Source: Streptosporangiaceae bacterium
Lineage (GTDB): Bacteria > Actinomycetota > Actinomycetes > Streptosporangiales > Streptosporangiaceae
Assembly (NCBI GenBank): GCA_025964715.1
Contig: JAOPYH010000240.1
Span: 1 to 32,820, forward strand
DNA length: 32,820 nt
Reading direction: 5' to 3'
Part shown: positions 22,234 to 29,820 of the stretch, piece by piece
How positions within the stretch are numbered: the first letter of the stretch is position 1
How the letters are laid out: each line of letters begins with the position of its first letter
Notes under the pieces: model-generated
Seen by the model: only the letters and a program-made list of their open reading frames with translations
Told to the model about the DNA's origin: nothing
Database searches by the model: none
Position numbers and translations under genes: made by a program

Positions 22234-23862
22234 GTGAGCGGTGAATGGAGGGTCTCCGGATACCGCCATGTCCGTGAGCTCGGGCAGGGTTCGGCCGGCC
22301 GGGTCGTGTTAGCCGTACACGAGGCCACGGACATCCCCGTGGCGATCAAATACCTCTCCGCGCGGGTCTACGACGACGCGGATTTCGCTGATCGCTTCCG
22401 GGCGGAGGCGCGGCTGCTCGCGGAGATAGAGGACCCTCACCTGGTCCGCTTCTACGAATACGTCGAATTTCAGCGCGGCGCCGCCATTGTGATGGAGCTG
22501 ATCAATGGCGTCGGGCTCGACAAGCTGATCAAGGCCGAGGGGGCGACCGGGCCCGAGGCCGCCCTCACGGTGCTGAAGGGCTCCCTGCTCGGGCTCGGCG
22601 CGGCACACCTGGCCGGAGTCGTGCACCGGGACTACAAGCCCGGGAACGTCCTGATCCGCGGGGACGGCGTCAGCAAGCTCGCCGACTTCGGCATCGCCGT
22701 ACGGGCAGGTGAGGACGCCACCGCCGCGGGCACCCCCGCCTACATGTCACCGGAGCAGTGGGCCGGCCGGCCGGTCACGCCGGCCGCTGACGTCTACGCC
22801 GCCACGGCGGTGTTCTATGAGTGCCTCACCGGCGAGCGTCCGTTCCGCGGCCGGACACTTCCGGAGCTGGTCGTCGCACACCGGTCGGCACCGATCCCGG
22901 TGAAGCGGGTCCCCGACCCGCTCCGCGACCTGGTCTCCCGCGGCCTGGCGAAGGATCCCGCCGCCCGGCCGGCCTCGGCCGCCGAGTTCCTCGACCGGCT
23001 GGAGACCGCCGCCGACAGGGCGTACGGCGCCGAGTGGGAGCGGCGCGGCCGCGACCACCTGGCCGAGCGCGCGGCGATCCTGGCCCTCGGCCTCATCCCC
23101 AAGGGCGGGCAGGGCAGCGAGGGCGCGACAGCACTGGCGGTCACCGAGCTCGGCCGCCTCGGCCAGAAGGGCGTGCGCCGCGGCCTGGTGGCCGCCGCCG
23201 CCGGTGTCGCCGCGGTGGTGCTGGCCGGTGGTGGTGTGGCGGTGTACGCGGCCGGACGGAGCCCGGACCGGCCCAAGAAGGCGCTCGCGGCACCATCCAC
23301 ATCCGTGGACGTCTCCAAGGCGCCCTCCGTGGGGCCGTCCGACGAGCCCTCCCCCACGCCCAGCGAGACGCCGTCCACAAGCCCGGCGCAGACCCCGTCG
23401 CCCGGCCCCACCGTCGTGCCGTCCACGCCGGCGCCCGCTCCCGGCGGCTCCCCGCCACGGGTCCGCCCCGGCACGGGGCCGGTGCAGCCGCCACCCCGGC
23501 CCGGCCCCGGTGTCGACACTCCCGCGACGACGGTCACGGCCATCGAGATCACGTCCTGGGCTCGCCGGCCGAAGACGCTGACCGGTGACGCGGCCATCTC
23601 GGTGACGACCGACGGCAGGGGCCGGATCCGCGTCCTCTACTCCATCACGTCCGGTGGCTGGGTCGTGGACGGCGGCCGCGTGCGGAAGTCGGGTGCCAGG
23701 TCCTACGACTTCGCGGTCCGTCACGTCTTCACCAACGGCTGCGAGCCCTGGACCATCACCGTCCTGGGGCTGCCCGGCGGAGCGTCGCAGACCGCCACCA
23801 TCGAGGCCGAGAAGTGTGACCCCCAGGTGACCCTGCCCCCCGCGACGAGACGAGTGCCGTGA
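22234..23862 (+). CDS. Membrane Ser/Thr protein kinase with extracytoplasmic sensor-like domain (kinase 1)
   Basis: The 542-residue protein has an intact Hanks-type kinase domain (about residues 8-262): glycine loop LGQGSAGRV (16-24), VAIK lysine K39, αC Glu (RAEARLL), HRDYKPGN (131-138), DFG (151-153) and GTPAYMSPE. Next come a juxtamembrane helix (EWERRGRDHLAERA), one membrane helix (about 317-340), a Pro/Ser/Thr-rich outer stalk, and a beta-rich C-terminal domain (about 435-530) with two cysteines (C503, C528) likely disulfide-linked. It probably senses an envelope signal. GTG 22234 has GAAAGGGG upstream. Leu26 is encoded by TTA (22309-22311). Its stop overlaps the next gene's start by 4 bp (GTGA). 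There are no PASTA repeats, so it is not a PknB-type kinase. Confidence 0.93.
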   Translation: MSGEWRVSGYRHVRELGQGSAGRVVLAVHEATDIPVAIKYLSARVYDDADFADRFRAEARLLAEIEDPHLVRFYEYVEFQRGAAIVMELINGVGLDKLIKAEGATGPEAALTVLKGSLLGLGAAHLAGVVHRDYKPGNVLIRGDGVSKLADFGIAVRAGEDATAAGTPAYMSPEQWAGRPVTPAADVYAATAVFYECLTGERPFRGRTLPELVVAHRSAPIPVKRVPDPLRDLVSRGLAKDPAARPASAAEFLDRLETAADRAYGAEWERRGRDHLAERAAILALGLIPKGGQGSEGATALAVTELGRLGQKGVRRGLVAAAAGVAAVVLAGGGVAVYAAGRSPDRPKKALAAPSTSVDVSKAPSVGPSDEPSPTPSETPSTSPAQTPSPGPTVVPSTPAPAPGGSPPRVRPGTGPVQPPPRPGPGVDTPATTVTAIEITSWARRPKTLTGDAAISVTTDGRGRIRVLYSITSGGWVVDGGRVRKSGARSYDFAVRHVFTNGCEPWTITVLGLPGGASQTATIEAEKCDPQVTLPPATRRVP

Positions 23863-24476
23863 GCGCTGAGCGGCCGCGCCGGCCTGGCGACGACGACCAG
23901 ACCGCCCCCCAGAAGACACGACACGACACGGCGCATGACGACACCGTGCGCGACGACGGCGGCAACGACGAGGTGCTGAGGTTCGGGCCCGGCGTGCCAT
24001 CCGCACCGCCTCCGGACGGCCTGGCCGAGCTGTGGCGGGCCGGCCGTGAGGCGCCGCGCCGCCGCCGGCGCCGCCTGCTGCGCGGCCTCATCAGCGCGTC
24101 CGTCACGGCCGCGCTGGCGGTGGCCGTGCTGCTGTGGCTGCTGCTGCGCGGCCAGGGCGACGGGCTCCAGGTGACGGCGATCAGGGTGCAGACGCCACAG
24201 CAGCCGCAGGGCTGTGACGCCACGGTCGACGTGACCGGAATCCTCACCACCAATGGAGAGGCCGGCCGCATCACCTACCGATGGACGCGCAGCGATGGGC
24301 ACGACTCGGGACTTCTGCACGAGACCGTCGCGGCCGGTAAGCGCGACGTCACCATTCACCTGAGCTGGGTCGTAAGGGGTCCTGGACAGCGCCGGTTCAC
24401 GGCGACTCTGGACCTGGTGGAGCCGAAGGGCACGGCCGCCAAAGCGTCCTCGGCGTTCGGATACTCGTGCCGCTGA
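23859..24476 (+). CDS. Small membrane protein related to the kinases' outer domain
   Basis: This 205-residue protein has an acidic, hydrophilic cytoplasmic N-terminus, a basic patch (RRRRRRLLR, about 68-75), one membrane helix (about 76-97) and an outer beta-rich domain with two cysteines (C119, C204). The outer part resembles those of the flanking kinases: it opens with VTAIRV (VTAIEI in kinase 1, VTGLSI in kinase 2) and shares a T-x-x-G-x-x-GRI-type turn (about 130-140). There is no kinase domain. GTG 23859 overlaps the kinase 1 stop as GTGA, so translation is coupled and a physical partnership with kinase 1, as co-sensor or substrate, is likely (inference). I do not recognise a named family. 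Confidence 0.75.
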   Translation: MSAERPRRPGDDDQTAPQKTRHDTAHDDTVRDDGGNDEVLRFGPGVPSAPPPDGLAELWRAGREAPRRRRRRLLRGLISASVTAALAVAVLLWLLLRGQGDGLQVTAIRVQTPQQPQGCDATVDVTGILTTNGEAGRITYRWTRSDGHDSGLLHETVAAGKRDVTIHLSWVVRGPGQRRFTATLDLVEPKGTAAKASSAFGYSCR

Positions 24477-24618
24477 CCTGCGTACTCAGGCACTCGGCTG
24501 TTATCGAACAGGTCTTGACCCGGCCACGGACTTCCACTACAGAAGGCAAATTCGGATGCCCAGGCGAGCTGTGGAATGTCTCACATCTGACCTCTTGTGG
24601 CACATAATTTAGAAAACG

Positions 24619-24647
24619 TTAAGTACGCGGTATTTCGACCCTATAGG
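24619..24647 (+). promoter_or_regulatory. Promoter of the second kinase gene
   Basis: TTAAGT (24619-24624) and TATAGG (24642-24647) are 17 bp apart, as in the kinase 1 promoter. The -10 box lies inside the 14-nt palindrome GACCCTATAGGGTC (24637-24650). A leader of about 43 nt is predicted. Confidence 0.72.
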
Positions 24648-24696
24648 GTCGCCACCTATCTTGTGCGCGATCACGTGACCACGGAGAGGGGAGCAT

Positions 24697-26901
24697 GTGG
24701 ACAGCCAATGGGCGGTTTCCGGATACAGCCATGTCCGCGAGCTGGGAGAAGGTTCCGCCGGCCGGGTCGTGTTGGCGCTGCACGACGACACCGACACCCC
24801 GGTAGCGATCAAGTACCTTTCGCCCCGGCTCTACGAAGACGGGGACTTCGCGGACCGGTTCGAGACGGAGGCGCAGCTGCTGGCCGGGGTCAAGGACCCC
24901 CACGTGGTCCGCTTCCTGCAGTACGTGCAGACCCCTGATGGGAACGCGGTGGTCACGGAGCTGATCAACGGCGTCGGCCTCGCGGCCCTCATCGGGTCCG
25001 AAGGGCCGATCCGGCCCGAGGCCGCACTCGCCATCCTCAAAGGGGCCCTGCGGGGTCTCACCGCGGCCCACATCGCGGGCGTGGTCCACCGGGACCACAA
25101 GCCGGGCAACATCCTGATTCGCGGCGACGGGCTCAGCAAGCTGACCGACTTCGGCCTCGCCGTGCGGGCGAGCGCCGACGCGCCCGCACCGGGCACGCCC
25201 GCGTACATGGCCCCCGAGCTGTGGGACGGTGGCCCCGCCACGCGCGCGACCGACCTCTACGCGGCCACTGCCGTCTTCCATGAGTCCCTGACCGGCGCGC
25301 GCCCCTTCCCGGCCAAGGCACTCCCCAAGCTGGCGGAGGCCCACCGGTCCGGGCAGATCCCCCTCAACCGGATCCCCGCCCCCCTGCGCCACCTCATCTC
25401 GCACGGCATGGCCAAGCGGCCGGAGGACCGGCCCGCGTCCGGCGGAGAGTTCCTCGCCGAACTCGAGGCGGTGGCACTCGCGGAGTACGGCACCGACTGG
25501 CATGAGCGCGGGCTCAAGCACCTGGCCCAGCAGGCCGGGCTCCTGGCCATCCACACCCCCACCCCCCGTCCGAACGAGCAGCGCGAAGCCGGACAGCAGG
25601 CGGAGGAGGCCCCGTCCGCCGCGTCCCCCCTGGCGCTCACCGAGCCGTTCCAGCACGCCTGGGATCGCCAACAGGCCGCCGCCGCGACCGCGCAGACCCC
25701 CGCCACCGCACAGGCTTCGGGCCCCGCACAGGCATCGGCTCCCAAGCAGGCTTCGGCTCCCGCTCAGGCTTCGGGCACCGCACCGGCGGAACCCGACGCC
25801 GCCACCGGGCCGGCCATGGCCGCCGCGCCCGGCACGCCGGCCCAGCCGGACCGGCCTCGCCCCGAGACCCGGCAAGACCCCGTGGTGCCGGCCGCGGCGG
25901 CGGCCGATGAGACCGCGCCGGTCACGCGGATCCAGCAGCTCGCGCAGGTCGAGCACCGCACGCATGGCATCGAGGCACCGCCCGTACCGCCGGGGCCCGG
26001 CCAGCACGATGCACACAACCCGCAGGAGCAGCACGACCGGCCCGCGCCCGGCGGGTTCGGCGCCGTACGGCGGGAAGACCTCGCCGCGCAGCATCACCGC
26101 CAGGGTCCGCTGCCGCTGGCCGAGATGTTCCAGCCGCCGTCCTACGGCGACGACGGCGGGCCGGGCGCGATGGATCCCGCCTACGGCGAGGGGGACGGCC
26201 AGGAGCACGGCAAGGACAAGGGCGGTCGCCGCAACGGACTGATCGCCGTGGCCGCTGCGGCCTTGCTGGTGCTGGTCATCGGCGGCGGCGTGGCGGCGTT
26301 CGCGGGCGGGAGCGGCCACCGCCAGCACAACACGACGGTGGCCGCCTCCTCACAGCCCTCGAACCCGTCGGCGGCCACTCCCGGAGACCCGGGCACTCCG
26401 CTCGCCGGGCCGATGCCGTCCGACCGGACCCACGCGTCCACCTCCGGGGCCCCGGTCACGTCGAGCACGCAGCAGCCGACCCCCGGTGTCACCCCGCCCG
26501 CCGGGGCCTCCTCCGGACCCCACGGCGGCGGGCCCGGGTCCGGGACGCCGCCGCAGGCCGGCAACCCTGGCACGCCTCAGTCGACGAAGGTCACCGGCCT
26601 CTCGATCGGGTCGTGGGCTCGCGCCGACACCACCACCGGCACCGGCAAAATCACCGTGACGGCCAGCGGGACGGGCTCGATCCAGGTCGCCATCACCTAC
26701 ACCTCCGGGAACAGCAAGGTCTCCACCGAGACCAGGGGATTGTCCGGTTCGAAGTCCTACAGCTTCTCGGTGAGCAACACCTTCGGCAGCGACTGCGAGG
26801 ACTGGGGGATCAAGGTCACCACGGGCGGCATCACGCGGACCGCCAAGATCGCGGCGGCGCAGTGCACCACGCCACCCGCGGGCGGCACGGCCACCCCGTA
26901 G
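24697..26901 (+). CDS. Membrane Ser/Thr protein kinase paralogue (kinase 2)
   Basis: The 734-residue protein is a paralogue of kinase 1, collinear through the kinase domain without gaps: LGEGSAGRV, K39, HRDHKPGN (131-138), DFG (151-153), GTPAYMAPE. A 230-residue Ala/Pro/Gln-rich cytoplasmic linker follows, with repeats of the type QASAP/QASG (around 348-364), then a membrane helix (about 514-537), a Ser/Thr/Pro/Gly-rich stalk, and an outer beta-rich domain with an SWAR motif, as in kinase 1, and two cysteines (C700, C723). The linker is absent from kinase 1. GTG 24697 has GAGAGGGGAG just upstream. Its own promoter and the 220-bp gap suggest it is transcribed separately. A 13-bp hairpin follows. 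Confidence 0.93.
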   Translation: MDSQWAVSGYSHVRELGEGSAGRVVLALHDDTDTPVAIKYLSPRLYEDGDFADRFETEAQLLAGVKDPHVVRFLQYVQTPDGNAVVTELINGVGLAALIGSEGPIRPEAALAILKGALRGLTAAHIAGVVHRDHKPGNILIRGDGLSKLTDFGLAVRASADAPAPGTPAYMAPELWDGGPATRATDLYAATAVFHESLTGARPFPAKALPKLAEAHRSGQIPLNRIPAPLRHLISHGMAKRPEDRPASGGEFLAELEAVALAEYGTDWHERGLKHLAQQAGLLAIHTPTPRPNEQREAGQQAEEAPSAASPLALTEPFQHAWDRQQAAAATAQTPATAQASGPAQASAPKQASAPAQASGTAPAEPDAATGPAMAAAPGTPAQPDRPRPETRQDPVVPAAAAADETAPVTRIQQLAQVEHRTHGIEAPPVPPGPGQHDAHNPQEQHDRPAPGGFGAVRREDLAAQHHRQGPLPLAEMFQPPSYGDDGGPGAMDPAYGEGDGQEHGKDKGGRRNGLIAVAAAALLVLVIGGGVAAFAGGSGHRQHNTTVAASSQPSNPSAATPGDPGTPLAGPMPSDRTHASTSGAPVTSSTQQPTPGVTPPAGASSGPHGGGPGSGTPPQAGNPGTPQSTKVTGLSIGSWARADTTTGTGKITVTASGTGSIQVAITYTSGNSKVSTETRGLSGSKSYSFSVSNTFGSDCEDWGIKVTTGGITRTAKIAAAQCTTPPAGGTATP

Positions 26902-26936
26902 CCGTACTCCGGTAGCCGGTCACCGGCAGACGTGCG

Positions 26937-26969
26937 GGCCGGCCGCGGGAGAGGACCCCGCGGCCGGCC
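26937..26969 (+). terminator. 13-bp GC hairpin after kinase 2
   Basis: GGCCGGCCGCGGG (26937-26949) pairs exactly with 26957-26969 around a 7-nt loop. There is no T tract. It starts 36 nt after the kinase 2 stop. Confidence 0.75.
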
Positions 26970-27020
26970 GGAGCGGATTGCACGGCCGAAAACCGCTCAG
27001 GGATTGTCGGGGTCATCCTC

Positions 27021-27026
27021 TATTGT
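27021..27026 (+). promoter_or_regulatory. Candidate -10 box giving a leaderless EamA-transporter mRNA
   Basis: TATTGT ends 8 nt before ATG 27035; no Shine-Dalgarno is seen. A second ATG at 27028 is out of frame with the gene. Confidence 0.45.
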
Positions 27027-27034
27027 CATGAGCC

Positions 27035-27988
27035 ATGACCCCCTCGACTCCTTACAGCGAGCGGACGATGTCCTCGCTCGCGTGGGCAGCCCTCGTCGTC
27101 GTCTACATCGTGTGGGGGTCGACGTACCTGGGCATCGGTATCGTCATCGAGACCATCCCGCCGATGCTCGGCGGCGCTCTCCGGTTCTTCGCCGCCGCCG
27201 CGCTGCTCGCCACGGCCCTGGCGGTCCGACACGGGCCCGGCGTGCTCCGGGTGCCGCCCCGCCGCCTGGGCTCCGCGGCCCTGATCGGGCTGCTGCTGCT
27301 CACCGGTGGGAACGGCATGGTCGCCGTCGCCGAACAGCACCTGTCCACCGGGCTGACCGCGCTGCTGATCTCATCCGTACCGCTGTGGCTCGTGGTGTTC
27401 CGGCGGCTCAGCGGCGACCGGCCGCCGGTCGCCACCATCGCCGGTGTCGTGGCGGGATTCACCGGCGTGGCACTGGTCTCGGTGCTGCGCAGCGGCGGAG
27501 CGGCGAGCACGCTCGGGATCGTCGTGATCCTGCTCGCGTCGCTGTCCTGGTCGATCGGGTCATTCCTGTCCAGCAGGTTGCCGATGCCCGCCAACAGCCT
27601 GGTGACCAGCGTCTACGAGATGGCGGCCGGTGGCCTGGCGCTCCTGGTCATCGGACTGGCCCGTGGTGAGGCGTTCGACCCGGGCCACGTCTCCACCCGC
27701 TCCTGGATCGCGCTGGCCTACCTCGTGACCTTCGGCTCGCTGCTGGCCTTCACGTCCTACTCCTGGCTGCTCGGCAACGCGCCCATCTCCCTTGTCGGGA
27801 CGTACGCCTATGTCAATCCGGCCGTCGCGGTGCTGCTGGGCGCTCTCATCCTCCACGAGCAGGTGACCTGGCCGATGCTGCTCGGCGGCGCGGTGATCAT
27901 CTCGGGCGTGGGGCTCGTCGTGTCCACCGAGCGCCGGCCGAAGGTCCGCGAGGTCATCCCCAGCACACCCACGGCCGTCGCCGAGTAG
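27035..27988 (+). CDS. EamA/DMT-family transporter
   Basis: The 317-residue protein has about ten hydrophobic helices arranged as two EamA repeats, as in RhaT/YdcZ-type drug/metabolite exporters. The first repeat starts LAWAALVVVYIVWGSTYLGIG and ends near residue 140 (GVALVSVL); the second starts LGIVVILLASLSWSIGSFLSSR. Both have the usual W-G-S/T-like motif near the start, and ATVNP-like positions are represented by TYAYVNPAVAVLLG. Substrate unknown: amino acids, metabolites or drugs are all possible. The gene converges on the aminotransferase gene with 8 bp between the stops. Confidence 0.9.
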   Translation: MTPSTPYSERTMSSLAWAALVVVYIVWGSTYLGIGIVIETIPPMLGGALRFFAAAALLATALAVRHGPGVLRVPPRRLGSAALIGLLLLTGGNGMVAVAEQHLSTGLTALLISSVPLWLVVFRRLSGDRPPVATIAGVVAGFTGVALVSVLRSGGAASTLGIVVILLASLSWSIGSFLSSRLPMPANSLVTSVYEMAAGGLALLVIGLARGEAFDPGHVSTRSWIALAYLVTFGSLLAFTSYSWLLGNAPISLVGTYAYVNPAVAVLLGALILHEQVTWPMLLGGAVIISGVGLVVSTERRPKVREVIPSTPTAVAE

Positions 27989-27996
27989 GTGCCGCC

Positions 27997-29076
27997 TCAG
28001 TGCCTGCCGGGGTAGGACTCGGCCGCGGCCAGCAACGCGTCGTTCTCCTCAGGTGACCCGATGGAGATCCGGGCACCCTCGCCGGCGAAGGGACGCACGC
28101 TCACCCCGGCCGCCTCGCAGGCCGCGGCGAAGTCCATGGTGTCCTCGCCGAGGCGGAGCCAGACGAAGTTGGCCTCACTGGGCGGCACCGTCCAGCCCTG
28201 GGCCAACAGCGCGGCGCGCACCCGGTCACGCTCCTTGATGGTGCCCTCCACCCTCTCCAGGAGCTCGCTCCGCGCGCCCAGCGAGGCCACCGCGGCCGCC
28301 TGCGCCAGGCTGTTGACACTGAACGGCAGGAAGGTCTTGCGGACCGCCGCGGCCACCACCGGATGCGCCACCATGAAGCCGACCCTGAGCCCGGCCAGCC
28401 CGTAGGCCTTCGAGAACGTCCGCAGGATCGCCAGGTTGGGCCGGTCGCCGTAGAGCGTGAGCCCGTCGGGGGTCTCCTCGTCGCGGACGTACTCCCGGTA
28501 GGCCTCGTCCAGGACCACGAGGCAGTCGCTCGGGACCCGGTCCAGGAAGGCCTCCAGCTCGGCCCGCCGCAGGACCGTCCCCGTCGGGTTGTTGGGGTTG
28601 CAGATGAAGATCAGCCGGGTCCGGTCGGTGATGGCCTCGGCCATAGCGGTGAGGTCGTGCTTCTCCTCGACCAGGGGGACCTGCACGGACGTGGCTCCCG
28701 ACAGGCTCACCAGGATGGGGTAGCCCTCGAAGGAGCGCCAGGCGTACAGCACTTCGGCGTCCGGCTCGCCGACCGCCTCCAGGAGCATCTGGGTGACCCC
28801 GACCGCACCGCAGCCGAGGGCCACGTGGTCGGCCGGCACCCCGAACCTCGCGGAGATCTCCGCGGTCAGCTCCACGCAGCCGTTGTCGGGATAGCGGTTG
28901 ACCTCGCCGGCGGCCCGGGCGATGGCGTCGAGGACCGAGGGCAGCGGACCGTGCGGCGACTCATTGGAGGAGAGCTTGACGGACCTGCCGTCCGGCGACC
29001 TGACGACCTTGCCGGGCTTGTAGGCCGCGAGCCGTTCCACCACCGTACGGAAACGAGGGCTGACTGCCTCGGACAC
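27997..29076 (-). CDS. pat: Aromatic amino acid/histidinol-phosphate aminotransferase (Pat/HisC2 type)
   Basis: This PLP-dependent class I/II aminotransferase has 359 residues. It has [48 protein letters not shown] (D190, Y193) and [15 protein letters not shown] with the PLP lysine K223, and ends [12 protein letters not shown]. These blocks closely match what I remember of mycobacterial Pat (HisC2), which transaminates phenylalanine and other aromatic amino acids, so I favour that over true HisC. GTG 29076 has GGGAGG 7 nt upstream. It is the last gene of the minus-strand run, 42 bp after the Nudix regulator, and may be co-transcribed with it. There are no his genes nearby. Confidence 0.88.
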   Translation of the reverse strand: MSEAVSPRFRTVVERLAAYKPGKVVRSPDGRSVKLSSNESPHGPLPSVLDAIARAAGEVNRYPDNGCVELTAEISARFGVPADHVALGCGAVGVTQMLLEAVGEPDAEVLYAWRSFEGYPILVSLSGATSVQVPLVEEKHDLTAMAEAITDRTRLIFICNPNNPTGTVLRRAELEAFLDRVPSDCLVVLDEAYREYVRDEETPDGLTLYGDRPNLAILRTFSKAYGLAGLRVGFMVAHPVVAAAVRKTFLPFSVNSLAQAAAVASLGARSELLERVEGTIKERDRVRAALLAQGWTVPPSEANFVWLRLGEDTMDFAAACEAAGVSVRPFAGEGARISIGSPEENDALLAAAESYPGRH

Positions 29077-29118
29077 CGTTGCGCCTCCCCAGAAATCATG
29101 AATTCGGTGAGTCCCACC

Positions 29119-29820
29119 CTACGTAGTGCCGTGTCTCTCCGGGAGCCCGGGACGCGTCCGGAGCATCGGGGGCCGCAGGTGTTCGGCGTCACCGCGCCGG
29201 TAGAGCTGGGCCGGCCGGCCCCCGTCCCGGGTGGTCCTGCGGCCGGTCGGGATCAGGAATCGGTCGGCTCCCGTCACCTTGCGGTGGAAGTTGCGGGGGT
29301 CCAGGGGCGTGCCCCAGACGATTTCGTACACCCGGCGCAGCTCCGCGACGGTGAACTCCGGCGGGCAGAAGGCCGCCGCGAGCGAGGTGTATTCCAGCTT
29401 GGCGCGGGCCCGTTCCACCCCGTCGAGCAGGATCCGGCGGTGGTCGAAGGCCGCCCGGTCGCGCTCGACGAGCTCGTCCACGGCGGTCCACAGCACCTGG
29501 GCGCGGCTGGAGGCGGGCAGGTCCGGCGCCAGGCCGAGGTAGGCCACGCTGACCACGCGCTGACGGGGGTCGCGGTCGGGATAGCCGAAGGTCGCGAGCT
29601 GTTCGAGGTGGATCCGTACGTCGGCCAGACCGGCCCGCTCGGCCATGAGCCGGGCCGCGGCCACCGGGAGGTCCTCGTCCAGCTGCACGAACCCGCCGGG
29701 CAGTGACCAGCACCCGTCGAACGGTGTCCGGTCACGCCGCCACACCAGCGCGCTGAGCCGCTGCTCTCGCACGGTGAGGACGACGAGGTCGACGGTGACG
29801 GCGACCCGGGGAACGGTCAT
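29119..29820 (-). CDS. NrtR-like Nudix-domain transcriptional regulator with degenerate Nudix box
   Basis: The 233-residue protein has an N-terminal Nudix domain and a C-terminal winged helix (about 150-215, with ELRRVYEIVWGTPLDPRNFHRKV), the layout of NrtR repressors of NAD metabolism, which sense ADP-ribose-type ligands. The Nudix box GGFVQLDEDLPVAAARLMAE (42-61) keeps G43, E49, R57 and E61, but positions 58 and 62, normally Glu, are Leu and Arg. Hydrolysis is therefore unlikely, as in other regulatory family members. ATG 29820 overlaps the DUF2891 stop by 4 bp (ATGA). No NAD-synthesis gene is adjacent, so the target may be this operon itself (inference). Confidence 0.87.
   Translation of the reverse strand: MTVPRVAVTVDLVVLTVREQRLSALVWRRDRTPFDGCWSLPGGFVQLDEDLPVAAARLMAERAGLADVRIHLEQLATFGYPDRDPRQRVVSVAYLGLAPDLPASSRAQVLWTAVDELVERDRAAFDHRRILLDGVERARAKLEYTSLAAAFCPPEFTVAELRRVYEIVWGTPLDPRNFHRKVTGADRFLIPTGRRTTRDGGRPAQLYRRGDAEHLRPPMLRTRPGLPERHGTT

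Noticed and set aside
22234..26901. PknB-type PASTA kinases of the cell-division cluster
   Set aside because: There are no PASTA repeats, and no pbpA, rodA or phosphatase gene nearby; the outer domains are of another kind.
27997..29076. True HisC of histidine biosynthesis
   Set aside because: Its blocks look closer to actinobacterial Pat (HisC2) and no other his gene is present; the distinction still needs a tree.
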